A DNA stretch of 64,000 nucleotides, from assembly GCF_004006295.1 (NCBI RefSeq), contig NZ_CP026095.1:517501-581500 (forward strand), in the 5' to 3' direction. The position numbers were made by a program, and so were the translations under genes. This DNA is from Peribacillus asahii (GTDB lineage: Bacteria > Bacillota > Bacilli > Bacillales > DSM-1321). Positions 33,559 through 42,205 of the stretch are shown here, piece after piece. The first letter of the stretch is position 1; the number at the start of each line of letters is the position of its first letter. The notes below the pieces were generated by a model. That model made no database searches. It was given only the letters and a program-made list of their open reading frames with translations, and was not told the DNA's origin.

Positions 33559-33774
33559 TATAACTCTTTTTTGCTATGCCTCTTTTAAATATTATTATAT
33601 CAATGTATTTTTTTTGCGAAGATTTCCCCATCAATTGTTTTTGATAAGCAATTGATATCCCTTTTATTTTAGAGGAAAACGAAAACAGATTAATAAATTA
33701 TTATATTCCCTTTTTCAAAATATGTTATTAAATATCCGAGATTCCATTTATTGTATAATTCTTCATGAACATTT

Positions 33775-33789
33775 TGTGACATATATCAC
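33775..33789. promoter_or_regulatory. Fnr-type box upstream of qoxA
   Basis: TGTGA-CATATA-TCACT is an exact match to the Bacillus Fnr consensus TGTGA-N6-TCACT. It lies just upstream of the putative qox -35 element, so oxygen-dependent control of the oxidase is plausible. Confidence 0.7.
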
Positions 33790-33795
33790 TTTCCA

Positions 33796-33824
33796 TTGTT
33801 TTTTTTTCTTAATGATACTAATAT
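33796..33824 (+). promoter_or_regulatory. Putative sigma-A promoter of qoxABCD
   Basis: TTGTTT (33796-33801), 17-base spacer, TAATAT (33819-33824). Both boxes are imperfect, but the spacing is ideal, and the gene follows after a ~70-base leader. Confidence 0.5.
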
Positions 33825-33902
33825 AAGAATGTAATTGTAAACATGATAGCGTTATCAATTATTTTCAACACAACTTCTAAAAAAAAAGAAAGGGGAATCT
33901 TT

Positions 33903-34823
33903 ATGAAAATGAAATGGACTTTATTAGCTCTTATTTTCGCTATTGCCACTGTGCTTACTGGCTGCGAAAATCCATTGGCTGTCTTCGATCCAAAAGGTCC
34001 TCAAGCGGCAACACTCTCAGATACTATTATTCTTACAATTTGGATAATGCTTGCTATCTGTGTTGTTGTAACTGTTGCCTTTATTTATATGTTAGTAAAA
34101 TATCGTGCGTCTAAACAAAGCAAAGATTATGAACCTCCTCACATTGAAGGAAGTGCAGTTGTTGAAACAATTTGGACAGCAATTCCAATAATCATTGTTG
34201 CTTTCCTATCCGTTGTTACTGTAACTTCACTAAAAGACGTTGAGGCAACGCCGAAAGGATATGAAAACAAAGAACCTCTAGTTATTTATGCTTCATCATC
34301 TAACTGGAAGTGGCATTTTAGTTATCCGGAAGAAAATATTGAAACAGTAAACTACGTGTATGTTCCGACAGACCGTCCGCTTGAGTTTAAACTTTATTCT
34401 TATGGACCAATCTCAAGCTTCTGGATTCCGCAGCTTGGTGGGCAAAAGTATGCAATGGCTGACATGGTAACTACGCTTCACTTGTTAGCAGATGAACCAG
34501 GAGAAATGTGGGGACGAAATTCAAACTTTAGTGGTAAAGGTTCTGCTCACCAACTATTTGATGTGCAAGCAGTTTCTCCTGCTGAATTTGAAGAATGGGT
34601 AGAAGAGGCTAAAGCTAAATCAGAGCCACTTACTGAAGAAAAATTCGACGAATTATTAAAAACAGAGCATGTTGGTCGACAAACGTTCACTGGAACGCAT
34701 TTAGAATTTAGTCCAGCTCCAGAAGGTTCTCATAACATGGACGACATGGAGAACAAGGAAGATATGGAAGACATGGACCACGACATGGATCATGACATGG
34801 ATCATGACATGGATCATAAATAA
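33903..34823 (+). CDS. qoxA: Cytochrome aa3 quinol oxidase subunit II
   Basis: A 306-residue lipoprotein: signal peptide with lipobox LTGC (Cys near residue 21), two membrane spans (ILTIWIMLAICVVVTVAFIY and a second near 90-110), and a cupredoxin domain. The CuA-binding cysteines of cytochrome c oxidases are absent, as expected for a quinol oxidase. The tail ends in a repeat of MDHD units (from a 12-base DNA repeat), a possible metal-binding appendage. ATG 33903 lies after GAAAGGGGAATC. It is first gene of qoxABCD. Confidence 0.95.
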   Translation: MKMKWTLLALIFAIATVLTGCENPLAVFDPKGPQAATLSDTIILTIWIMLAICVVVTVAFIYMLVKYRASKQSKDYEPPHIEGSAVVETIWTAIPIIIVAFLSVVTVTSLKDVEATPKGYENKEPLVIYASSSNWKWHFSYPEENIETVNYVYVPTDRPLEFKLYSYGPISSFWIPQLGGQKYAMADMVTTLHLLADEPGEMWGRNSNFSGKGSAHQLFDVQAVSPAEFEEWVEEAKAKSEPLTEEKFDELLKTEHVGRQTFTGTHLEFSPAPEGSHNMDDMENKEDMEDMDHDMDHDMDHDMDHK

Positions 34824-34890
34824 TAGTCAACTTTAATAAATGAAACATATGAATTTCCAATTTTAAACATGACGAAAGGAGTCACAAAGT

Positions 34891-36846
34891 ATGGAATTCT
34901 TTGAAAGATTCGCCGTGCCGCATCCAAGTTTTGCCATCTATGCATCGATGGTAGGGATTGCTCTTACTAGTCTCGCTATTGTTGTCGGCTTAACCTATTT
35001 TAAAAAATGGGGTTACTTATGGCGTGAATGGATTACAACCGTCGATCATAAGCGTATCGGGATTATGTATATCCTAGCTGCTTTGATTATGCTTTTACGT
35101 GGTCTTGTTGATGCGGTTATGTTACGTGCTCAGCTTGCCATTCCTGATAACACAATCTTAGATTCTCAGCACTACAATGAGGTATTCTCAGCACATGGTG
35201 TTATTATGATCATGTTTATGGCGATGCCGTTCTTATTTGGTTTAATGAATATCGTTACTCCACTACAAATTGGTGCACGTGACGTTGCGTTCCCACGTTT
35301 GAATGCAATCAGCTTTTGGTTGTTCTTCATGGGTGCTATGTTATTCAACATCGCTTTCGTAGTAGGTGGTGCGCCTGATGCTGGTTGGACATCTTACTTC
35401 CCGCTAGCTAGTGAAGAGTTTAGTCCATCAGTGGGTACGAATTATTATATGATGTCGCTTCAACTTTCAGGTCTCGGTACATTAATGACAGGTATTAACT
35501 TTTTGACTACCATTTTTAGAATGAGAGCTCCTGGCTTGAAATTAATGCAACTGCCAATGTTCACATGGGCTATGTTAGTTACTAACGTGCTAATCATAGC
35601 GGTGTTCCCTTTATTTGCAGTAGCACTTGCATTTGGGGCAATGGACCGTATGTTCGGCACTCAATTCTTTACAATTGGTAATGGCGGTATGGATATGATG
35701 TGGGCAAACTTGTTCTGGGTTTGGGGACATCCTGAAGTATATATCCTAATCCTGCCTGCATTTGGTATCTATAGTGAAATTATTTCAACATTTGCACGTC
35801 GTAACCTATATGGTTATAAATCAATGGTTGCTTCAATGGTCGCTATCACTATTCTTTCTCTAGTTGTATGGGCTCACCATTTCTATACAATGGGGCAAGG
35901 AGTATTAGCAAATAGTATTTTCTCTATTGCAACAATGGCAATTGCCGTTCCAACAGGTATTAAAATCTTTAACTGGTTGGCGACACTTCGAAAAGGTAAA
36001 ATCGAGTTTACAACGCCAATGCTTTGGTCTTTAGCATTTATCCCAACCTTCTTAATTGGTGGGGTTACAGGGGTTATGCTTGCGATGGCAAGTGCCGACT
36101 TCCAATATCATAATACGATGTTCTTAGTTGCTCACTTCCATTACACAATTATTCCTGGTGTAGTATATGCGTTTATTGCTGGTTTAATTTACTGGTGGCC
36201 AAAAATGTTTGGTTTTATGCTAAACGAAAAAATCGGGAAAGTTTCATTCTGGTTGGTAGCCATCTTCTTTAACGTAACATTCTTCCCGATGTTTATTACA
36301 GGGTTAGATGGTCAAGCACGCCGTATGTACACATACTCTGAAGAAACTGGTTTCGGTCCATTAAACTTGATTGCCTCTATTGGAGCAATTGGATTAGCTC
36401 TTGGTTTCATTGTGCTTGCATACAACATCTATTGGAGTACTCGTTATATGCCAAGAAATATTGGTTCAGATCCATGGAATGCACGTTCTCTTGAATGGTC
36501 ACTTCCTAGTCCAGTACCTGTATATAACTTTGCAACACTACCACGTGTTAAATCGTCAGAAGCATTCTGGGATGCTAAGAAAAAGGGTCATAACTTATTC
36601 CCAGATAAAGTGGAAGAGATTCATATGCCAAATAACAGCGGTTTACCGTTTATCATGAGTGTCATCTTCTTTATTGGTGCGTTCTCTTTAATATTTGATA
36701 TGGTTCCTTTAGCAATTATTGCCCTAATCGGAGTCTTTGCTTGTATGGCTTACCGTTCATTTGAAGCTAACCATGATCACGGATATCATATTCACGTAAA
36801 AGAAATTGAAGAAACAGAAGAAAGATTGCGAGGTGCTAACAAATGA
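34891..36846 (+). CDS. qoxB: Cytochrome aa3 quinol oxidase subunit I
   Basis: A 651-residue heme-copper oxidase core subunit with about 14-15 membrane spans. Visible ligands include the low-spin heme His in FSAHGVIMIMF, the CuB His with its cross-linked Tyr in VWGHPEVYILILP, the CuB pair in WAHHFYTMG and the heme-ligand region LVAHFHYTIIPG. It reduces O2 to water with electrons from menaquinol and pumps protons. The stop overlaps the qoxC start by four bases, so translation is coupled. Confidence 0.97.
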   Translation: MEFFERFAVPHPSFAIYASMVGIALTSLAIVVGLTYFKKWGYLWREWITTVDHKRIGIMYILAALIMLLRGLVDAVMLRAQLAIPDNTILDSQHYNEVFSAHGVIMIMFMAMPFLFGLMNIVTPLQIGARDVAFPRLNAISFWLFFMGAMLFNIAFVVGGAPDAGWTSYFPLASEEFSPSVGTNYYMMSLQLSGLGTLMTGINFLTTIFRMRAPGLKLMQLPMFTWAMLVTNVLIIAVFPLFAVALAFGAMDRMFGTQFFTIGNGGMDMMWANLFWVWGHPEVYILILPAFGIYSEIISTFARRNLYGYKSMVASMVAITILSLVVWAHHFYTMGQGVLANSIFSIATMAIAVPTGIKIFNWLATLRKGKIEFTTPMLWSLAFIPTFLIGGVTGVMLAMASADFQYHNTMFLVAHFHYTIIPGVVYAFIAGLIYWWPKMFGFMLNEKIGKVSFWLVAIFFNVTFFPMFITGLDGQARRMYTYSEETGFGPLNLIASIGAIGLALGFIVLAYNIYWSTRYMPRNIGSDPWNARSLEWSLPSPVPVYNFATLPRVKSSEAFWDAKKKGHNLFPDKVEEIHMPNNSGLPFIMSVIFFIGAFSLIFDMVPLAIIALIGVFACMAYRSFEANHDHGYHIHVKEIEETEERLRGANK

Positions 36847-37436
36847 AAATAGATAACTCGCTTCCACTTGAATATAGTACAGAAGAAAATCGTTTGAAGA
36901 TTTTAGGTTTTTGGATTTTCTTAGCTGCCGAAATTGCGCTTTTTGCAACACTTTTCGCGACTTACTTTGCATATCAGGGCCGTACAGGTAACGGTCCTGG
37001 TACGGAAATTTTCGAGATGACACCAGTATTAATTAACACATTCGCTCTGTTAACAAGTAGTTTTACCATTGGATTGGCAGTTAATGCTATGCGACTTGGC
37101 AATAAAAAAGCAATGTTAACATTCCTTGGTATCACATTAGCTCTTGGACTTGTATTCTTAGGAGTAGAAATTAAAGAGTTTTTCACATTCGTTCATGAAG
37201 GAGCAACAATCCAAACAAGTGGGTACTTATCAATCCTATTTTCAACATTAGGAACACATGGTGCTCACGTATCACTTGGTTTCTTCTGGGGATTATTCAT
37301 CATTATCCAAGTGGCGAAACATGGATTAACTCCACACACAGCTAATAAAGCGTTCATCTTTTCATTGTACTGGCACTTCTTAGACGTAGTTTGGATCTTC
37401 ATCTTCAGCTTCGTCTACTTGAAAGGAATGATGTAA
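36843..37436 (+). CDS. qoxC: Cytochrome aa3 quinol oxidase subunit III
   Basis: A 197-residue five-span subunit III (LGFWIFLAAEIALFATLFAT; GTHGAHVSLGFFWGLFIIIQ; YWHFLDVVWIFIFSFVYL). It stabilises the core subunit. ATG overlaps the qoxB stop; qoxD starts one base after its stop. Confidence 0.95.
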   Translation: MKIDNSLPLEYSTEENRLKILGFWIFLAAEIALFATLFATYFAYQGRTGNGPGTEIFEMTPVLINTFALLTSSFTIGLAVNAMRLGNKKAMLTFLGITLALGLVFLGVEIKEFFTFVHEGATIQTSGYLSILFSTLGTHGAHVSLGFFWGLFIIIQVAKHGLTPHTANKAFIFSLYWHFLDVVWIFIFSFVYLKGMM

Positions 37437-37437
37437 T

Positions 37438-37719
37438 ATGGCACAGTTATTTCCTAAGCACCATGTAATGGGATTTATTTTCTCGTTGGTCCTTACAGTA
37501 GTTGCTCTTTCTGTTGTTGTTTATGAGCTTTCTTATACAACAGCAATGGCTATTCTGCTAATAACTGCTTTCATGCAAGCTGGCGTTCAATTAGTAATGT
37601 TTATGCATGCTGGAGAATCTGAAGATAAGGCTACAATTTACACTAACGTTATCTATATGGTATTCTTTGCTATAGTAACGATATTAGGTACACTATTACT
37701 GTTCATTTGGGATATGTAA
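37438..37719 (+). CDS. qoxD: Cytochrome aa3 quinol oxidase subunit IV
   Basis: A 93-residue three-span subunit IV with TAFMQAGVQLVMFMHAGESE. It is at the short end for the family (no C-terminal His-rich tail). A truncated reverse copy lies at 32607-32812. It is last gene of the operon, followed by a perfect palindromic terminator. Confidence 0.93.
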   Translation: MAQLFPKHHVMGFIFSLVLTVVALSVVVYELSYTTAMAILLITAFMQAGVQLVMFMHAGESEDKATIYTNVIYMVFFAIVTILGTLLLFIWDM

Positions 37720-37727
37720 TAATATAT

Positions 37728-37763
37728 AAAAGAAGAGTATCAAATTTGATACTCTTCTTTTTA
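37728..37763 (+). terminator. qoxABCD terminator
   Basis: Palindrome with arms AAAGAAGAGTATCAAA/TTTGATACTCTTCTTT and a T-rich tail. Its arms recur at 32565-32595. Confidence 0.92.
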
Positions 37764-38302
37764 TTTCTGGCTCATAATCTTATTCTGAGTCTTTTTCTTA
37801 TGTTTTAGAGGGCTGCAATGAGTAACAATTTGCTCAAGGGCCCTCAGCCTCTTTCATGCGGTAGCAAGCCGTGTTGACGAATCATACGGTCAATAGCTTG
37901 AAGTCGCTGCATAAAATCGGCTGAATTTTTGGATGGCCGGATTAGGATTGGAAATCGTTAAGGAATTAGTTGATGCCCAGGAAGGTGGCAAAATTAAGGT
38001 GCAAAGTCAGATTGAACAAGGAACTCAATTCTTAATTGCGTTACAGAAGTTGAAAAATGAAAACGTGTTATAGGTCAGTCCTTTGATATAGCCCGTAACA
38101 TTCCCTAAACAGCTCAATTGTCCAGTGTAATCTTGTACATTCTCTTTTGAATTTAAGACTTTAAAAAGGCGAAACTAATTTTCAGCAGGGGTTTGTGTCG
38201 TACCAATCAACACCATTTGATTCCAATAAAACAGACGTATTTTTAGGTTGTTTAAAGTTGTGAAATTAGTGCAATGTTAGTGTTATAGAGAAGATATATA
38301 TC
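37764..38302. other. Decayed intergenic region with gene remnants
   Basis: About 540 bases without an intact gene. It holds a short minus-strand frame (37844-37930, KNSADFMQRLQAIDRMIRQH; unrecognised, possibly a transposase tail), a histidine kinase tail on the plus strand (37933-38073), and further mixed-frame sequence to 38300 that I cannot assign. Confidence 0.6.
37933..38073 (+). pseudogene. C-terminal fragment of a sensor histidine kinase
   Basis: 46 in-frame codons: AGLGLEIVKELVDAQEGGKI then KVQSQIEQGTQFLIALQ and a stop. GLGLEIVKELV is the G2 box of the HATPase_c domain, and the G-T-Q-F-x-I-x-L end is its last strand. No upstream kinase sequence is left. The join with an unrelated minus-strand fragment is at about 37930. 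Confidence 0.8.
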
Positions 38303-38340
38303 TATAAAAAAGAAGCAGGATTTGGAGCTTCCTGCTTCTT
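38303..38340 (-). terminator. Terminator of the BA3454-family gene
   Basis: Minus-strand stem AGAAGCAGGA/TCCTGCTTCT followed by T6ATAG. The 5' arm touches the stop codon. Confidence 0.9.
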
Positions 38341-38473
38341 AGTTTTTCCATTGTTTTTTTACTTGAGAAAGAGCTAATTGATGGATTTCTTCCGGAGCTG
38401 TATCTCTTGTTGCTAATACATTTGTTTGGTAAGTTCTTCCTTGGAAATCAACTGTAACTGTAACTTTAATCAT
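38339..38473 (-). CDS. BA3454 family small stress-response protein
   Basis: A 44-residue protein, MIKVTVTVDFQGRTYQTNVL then DTAPEEIHQLALSQVKKQW. This is the one-strand-pair plus helix pattern of the BA3454 family of Bacillus small stress proteins, whose mechanism is unknown. It is annotated from the minus strand: AAAGGAAG lies six bases before ATG 38473. A second in-frame ATG at 38479 touches that site and is less likely. A terminator overlaps its end. Confidence 0.8.
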   Translation of the reverse strand: MIKVTVTVDFQGRTYQTNVLATRDTAPEEIHQLALSQVKKQWKN

Positions 38474-38698
38474 TGTCATCTTCCTTTCTAGAATTAGTTT
38501 GGATGTAAGAGAGGTATACTCCTTTTTTCTCGCAATTTTCGAGTGGTTTTAATATTGGGGGTATTAATTATTTTTTAATTATCTGATATTTTAGATAATT
38601 TGTCAATAAAATATTTTGTAAAAAATGTAAAAAACGTGGATTTTAAGAGGGAAATCCGAAAGCATCTGCTGCTTATTTGCTTTCGGATTATGTATTTC

Positions 38699-39535
38699 TT
38701 AAATTTTTGTTAAAATAATTCCAATGATTGCAATGAGAATACCACTCATTTGATAGACTTTTAATTTTTCTTGAAACAAATAACAGCCAGCAAAAACAAC
38801 AAATAAACAATTTAGACTAACAATTGGAAAGATAATACTTGCAATCCCTGTACTTAATGCATAGAAGTAACACCCATATCCGACAATGCTTAATAAACCA
38901 ACAGCTGTTCCGATTCGAAGTTCAGATGCTTGTACTTTCTCACGTTTGAAAATAAGCGTAATCAATAAATAAATGCTGCCGCCTCCATACATGGCGATGA
39001 GTACGTCCAGTGGTTGAAACTGTAAGTGTGTAGACGTTTGCATTAGAATGCCTAGTGTTCCAAATGAAAAAATAGCAAAGCACACGTGCATAATCCAAAC
39101 GAAATAGTGATGCTGTCCTTTTGCGTTAGGCGTATATTGAATTACGACTACTGCTATCATCATGAAAAATATACCAATCCATTGAGTAGATGAAATATGC
39201 TCATGGAAGATAAGAGCAGAACAGATGATTGGAAATATAGCATTTGCTGCTACTAATGGTGCTGTTAAACTGGCTGGTCCTTTTTCGAAAGCCCGTGATA
39301 ATTGAATATTTCCGTTCGTATTTAGAATGCCAATTAAAGCACCAATTAAAAGAGTTAGTATATGGAAATTTGAACTGCCGGTAGCCATACTATAACTAAA
39401 TGTGCATATAAAGGCAACTAAGTAGAAGAAAAATTGGATATGGATTTTGGAAAGGCCTTTTCCATTGCTCCACTTAAAAATACTGTTGTTAATTCCAAAA
39501 CATAAACTCGTGACGAGTGCGGCAAAAATCCACAT
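38699..39535 (-). CDS. DMT-family (EamA-like) transporter
   Basis: About 278 residues with ten membrane spans, starting MWIFAALVTSLCFGINNSIF, a normal DMT opening. The second half has FVWIMHVCFAIFSFGTLGIL. Substrate is unknown. The frame extends upstream to a TTG at 39589, but the extra 18 residues (SVKLKTSSSLYERSDLI) are hydrophilic and unlike the family, so I prefer ATG 39535. Its ribosome site is weak. Divergent from queF. Confidence 0.8.
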   Translation of the reverse strand: MWIFAALVTSLCFGINNSIFKWSNGKGLSKIHIQFFFYLVAFICTFSYSMATGSSNFHILTLLIGALIGILNTNGNIQLSRAFEKGPASLTAPLVAANAIFPIICSALIFHEHISSTQWIGIFFMMIAVVVIQYTPNAKGQHHYFVWIMHVCFAIFSFGTLGILMQTSTHLQFQPLDVLIAMYGGGSIYLLITLIFKREKVQASELRIGTAVGLLSIVGYGCYFYALSTGIASIIFPIVSLNCLFVVFAGCYLFQEKLKVYQMSGILIAIIGIILTKI

Positions 39536-39706
39536 AATGAGATCGCTTCTTTCATATAAGGATGAAGATGTTTTTAATTTTACGCTCAAAAAAACGCTAC
39601 AGCAATAAAAATTTGTAAGGGTTGAAAAGTTATATTGACATATTTATTTAATTTCCCTATTCTTAATAGGGATTACATTTCCATAGACACATTCCGTTAT
39701 AACGGA

Positions 39707-39744
39707 AGAGGTTCATAGTAACAACCCTCTATAAAAAACTATGG
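39707..39744 (+). promoter_or_regulatory. preQ1 class I riboswitch (transcriptional type)
   Basis: AGAGGTTCATAGTAAC, AACCCTCT and ATAAAAAACTATGG match the preQ1-I aptamer closely (stem AGAGG/CCTCT, C-rich loop, A-tract, 3' ACTATGG). An intrinsic terminator follows at 39765-39795. The aptamer end ATGGTT (39741-39746) can pair with AACCAT (39765-39770), the terminator's 5' arm. Ligand binding should prevent that pairing and let the terminator form. Confidence 0.93.
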
Positions 39745-39764
39745 TTTGAATGAGGACACTAATC

Positions 39765-39795
39765 AACCATATCTTAGAGGGGATATGGTTTTTTG
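39765..39795 (+). terminator. Riboswitch-controlled terminator before queF
   Basis: Stem AACCATATC/GATATGGTT with T6 after it, the expression platform of the preQ1 riboswitch. Confidence 0.9.
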
Positions 39796-39802
39796 TTTAT
39801 GG

Positions 39803-39846
39803 CTGTGTTAAACGATAGGGTTAATTGATAATACCGTTTAACACAG
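39803..39846 (+). promoter_or_regulatory. Extra stem-loop in the queF leader
   Basis: Perfect 12-bp stem CTGTGTTAAACG/CGTTTAACACAG with a 20-base loop between the riboswitch terminator and queF. No T run follows. Role is unknown: an operator, an RNA-stability element or a second regulatory domain are possible. Confidence 0.55.
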
Positions 39847-39908
39847 ACCCGTTTATAGCCTTTATGGGCATCGTTGTAAGAGCATAAATACTGAGGAGGA
39901 TTTGTTGA

Positions 39909-40406
39909 ATGGCTGGAAGATCAGAAAGTGAGCTGCAGGATATTACGTTACTTGGGAATCAAGGAACAAAGTATTTATTTGAATATACTCCAGATGTGCT
40001 GGAGACATTTGATAATAAGCATATAAGTCGAGATTATTTCGTTAAATTTAATTGTCCAGAATTTACGAGCCTATGTCCAATGACGGGACAACCAGACTTT
40101 GCAACCATTTATATTAGCTATATTCCTGATGTGAAAATGGTGGAAAGTAAATCGTTAAAGCTGTATTTATTCAGTTTTCGTAATCATGGAGATTTCCATG
40201 AAGACTGCATGAATATTATTATGAATGATTTAATTGAATTAATGGATCCGCGTTATATTGAAGTATGGGGGAAATTCACGCCCCGTGGCGGGATTTCGAT
40301 TGATCCATATACGAACTATGGAAAACCTGGTACAAAATATGAAAAAATGGCGGAGCATCGCTTGATGAACCACGATTTATATCCAGAGAAAGTGGATAAT
40401 CGCTAA
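39909..40406 (+). CDS. queF: NADPH-dependent preQ0 reductase
   Basis: A 165-residue QueF of the short unimodular type. Catalytic Cys 56 and Asp 63 lie in [16 protein letters not shown], and [20 protein letters not shown] binds substrate and cofactor. It reduces 7-cyano-7-deazaguanine (preQ0) to preQ1 in queuosine synthesis. It stands alone rather than with queCDE, under a preQ1 riboswitch. GAGGAGGATTTGTTGA precedes the ATG. Confidence 0.96.
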   Translation: MAGRSESELQDITLLGNQGTKYLFEYTPDVLETFDNKHISRDYFVKFNCPEFTSLCPMTGQPDFATIYISYIPDVKMVESKSLKLYLFSFRNHGDFHEDCMNIIMNDLIELMDPRYIEVWGKFTPRGGISIDPYTNYGKPGTKYEKMAEHRLMNHDLYPEKVDNR

Positions 40407-40420
40407 AGAGTTAATAGAAT

Positions 40421-40455
40421 GAAAAAGACAATTGCTTAGGCAGTTGTCTTTTTCA
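40421..40455 (+). terminator. queF terminator
   Basis: Stem GAAAAAGACAATTGC/GCAGTTGTCTTTTTC with loop TTAG. Confidence 0.9.
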
Positions 40456-40734
40456 GTTTAGCTTCAGATGTATGAGCTGAAAATTGAAATGGATTTCTAG
40501 GATGACACATTTCATATCATGGTCTGTGTCCAAATACTTTAGGAAATTTTTAGGGTGATTTATATTTGAAATGTAAAGTAAGAACGTATATATTTTTAGT
40601 TTTTTCGCCAAGAGTCCACTCTGAAAATACAAATGTTCGCTATAAATAGAATTTGTGCTTGATTGTTTGAGGAAAACAAGTGATAATAATAGAAGAATTT
40701 TTACTGAATATTTCTAACAATAGGGGATGTCGTG
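40456..40734. other. Intergenic region upstream of aspartokinase
   Basis: Holds only a small AGCTTCAG/TGAGCT-type imperfect hairpin near 40458-40482. I looked for a lysine riboswitch, S-box or T-box, and see none. Confidence 0.4.
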
Positions 40735-42081
40735 ATGAAAGTTATTAAATTTGGTGGCAGTTCATTAGCTTCTGGTGAGCAATTAAAAAAAGTGTTTAAT
40801 ATAGTAATCTCTGATTCTGAACGGAAAATTGTTGTTGTTTCAGCTCCTGGTAAAAGAAATTCTGATGATATAAAAGTAACCGATTTATTAATCGCTACTG
40901 CAGAGCGTCAATTACGCAATGAAAAAAGTGAAGAATTGATTGAAGAAATCATCGCACGTTATGCAAGTATTGCTGAGGAATTAAGTATTCCTGCAGATAT
41001 TATCGCGACAATTCGTGAGGATCTTTTAGCTTTAGTATACGCGGATCAAAGCGATGAGAAGCGTTATATTGATGCGCTGAAAGCAAGCGGTGAAGATAAT
41101 AATGCGAAGCTTGTAGCCGCGTTTTTCCAAAGCCAAGGTGTAGAAGCGGAATATGTATGTCCAAAGCAGGCTGGGTTAATTGTAACGGATGAAGAGGGAT
41201 ATACAAGTGTATTACCTGAATCTTATGAAAGATTGAGTGCTTTGCGTGATAGAAAAGGAATTGTTGTGTTCCCTGGATTTTTTGGATACACAGAGGATGG
41301 AGATGTATTAACGTTCTCACGCAGTGGTTCAGATATTACCGGTTCAATCTTAGCTGCAGCTGTTAAAGCAGATTTCTATGAGAATTTTACAGATGTTGAT
41401 GCGGTTTATTCCGTGAATCCAAATGTAGTGTCTAATCCTAAGGAAATCCGCGAGATTACATATCGCGAAATGCGTGAGTTGTCTTATGCAGGTTTTACTG
41501 TTTTACATGATGAAGCATTAATTCCAGCATTTCGTGCAGGTATTCCGGTAAACATTCGCAATACGAATAATCCTACAGCACCAGGAACACTTATTGTGAA
41601 TAAACGAAACAATACAAATGGGCCTGTTATTGGAATTGCGAGTGACAAAGGATTTTGCAGCATTTATATCAGCAAATATTTAATGAACCGTGAAGTTGGT
41701 TTTGGTCGTAAAATGCTGTCTATTTTAGAAGAGTACGGTGTAGCGTATGAACATACTCCATCTGGGATTGATGATGTAACATTAATCTTGCGCCAAGACC
41801 AAATGAACGCAGAAACGGAAGAGAAAATTGTACAGCGCTTAACAGAAGAACTTCATGCAGACGAAGTGATTGTTGAACATAATCTTGCTCTTATTATGGT
41901 TGTTGGGGAAGGTATGCGTCATAATGTAGGGACAACAGCAAGAGCAGCTAAAGCACTTGCTGATGCAAGGGTTAATATTGAAATGATTAACCAAGGTTCA
42001 TCAGAAGTAAGCATGATGTTTGCGGTTAAAGGGGAGTCAGAGGACAAAGCGGTTCACGCTCTTTATCATGAATTCTTCTAA
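40735..42081 (+). CDS. Aspartate kinase (aspartokinase III-like)
   Basis: A 448-residue monofunctional aspartokinase: N-terminal KVIKFGGSSLASGEQ, kinase core with FSRSGSDITGSILAAAVKAD (substrate/ATP loop) and FTDVDAVYSVNP, and two C-terminal ACT domains (~305-448, including VVGEGMRHNVGTTARAAKAL). Length and sequence fit the YclM/aspartokinase III class rather than the dual-start LysC class. It phosphorylates aspartate for Lys/Thr/Met synthesis and is probably feedback-controlled through the ACT domains. ATG 40735 follows AGGGGATGTCGTG. Confidence 0.93.
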   Translation: MKVIKFGGSSLASGEQLKKVFNIVISDSERKIVVVSAPGKRNSDDIKVTDLLIATAERQLRNEKSEELIEEIIARYASIAEELSIPADIIATIREDLLALVYADQSDEKRYIDALKASGEDNNAKLVAAFFQSQGVEAEYVCPKQAGLIVTDEEGYTSVLPESYERLSALRDRKGIVVFPGFFGYTEDGDVLTFSRSGSDITGSILAAAVKADFYENFTDVDAVYSVNPNVVSNPKEIREITYREMRELSYAGFTVLHDEALIPAFRAGIPVNIRNTNNPTAPGTLIVNKRNNTNGPVIGIASDKGFCSIYISKYLMNREVGFGRKMLSILEEYGVAYEHTPSGIDDVTLILRQDQMNAETEEKIVQRLTEELHADEVIVEHNLALIMVVGEGMRHNVGTTARAAKALADARVNIEMINQGSSEVSMMFAVKGESEDKAVHALYHEFF

Positions 42082-42173
42082 TTACTTTTGCTAATTTCAT
42101 ATGATATATAATCTAATAATTTCACTGAAAGCATTTGGTTAGATTCTTCTATTTTAGACTTCGTTAGATGTAG

Positions 42174-42205
42174 AAAGAGAAGGTGAGCGAATTCACCTTC
42201 TCTTT
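42174..42205. terminator. Terminator between aspartokinase and SulP genes
   Basis: Arms AAAGAGAAGGTGA/TCACCTTCTCTTT between convergent genes. The right arm reaches the SulP stop codon. Confidence 0.88.

Noticed and set aside
38074..38300. Transposase remnant on the minus strand (phrases such as HWTIELF in one frame)
   Set aside because: Matches to transposase motifs were too short and required frame changes, so no family was assigned.
40456..40734. Possible lysine riboswitch or T-box ahead of the aspartokinase gene
   Set aside because: The 279-base leader lacks the lysine aptamer junction motifs, a T-box sequence and any terminator/antiterminator pair.
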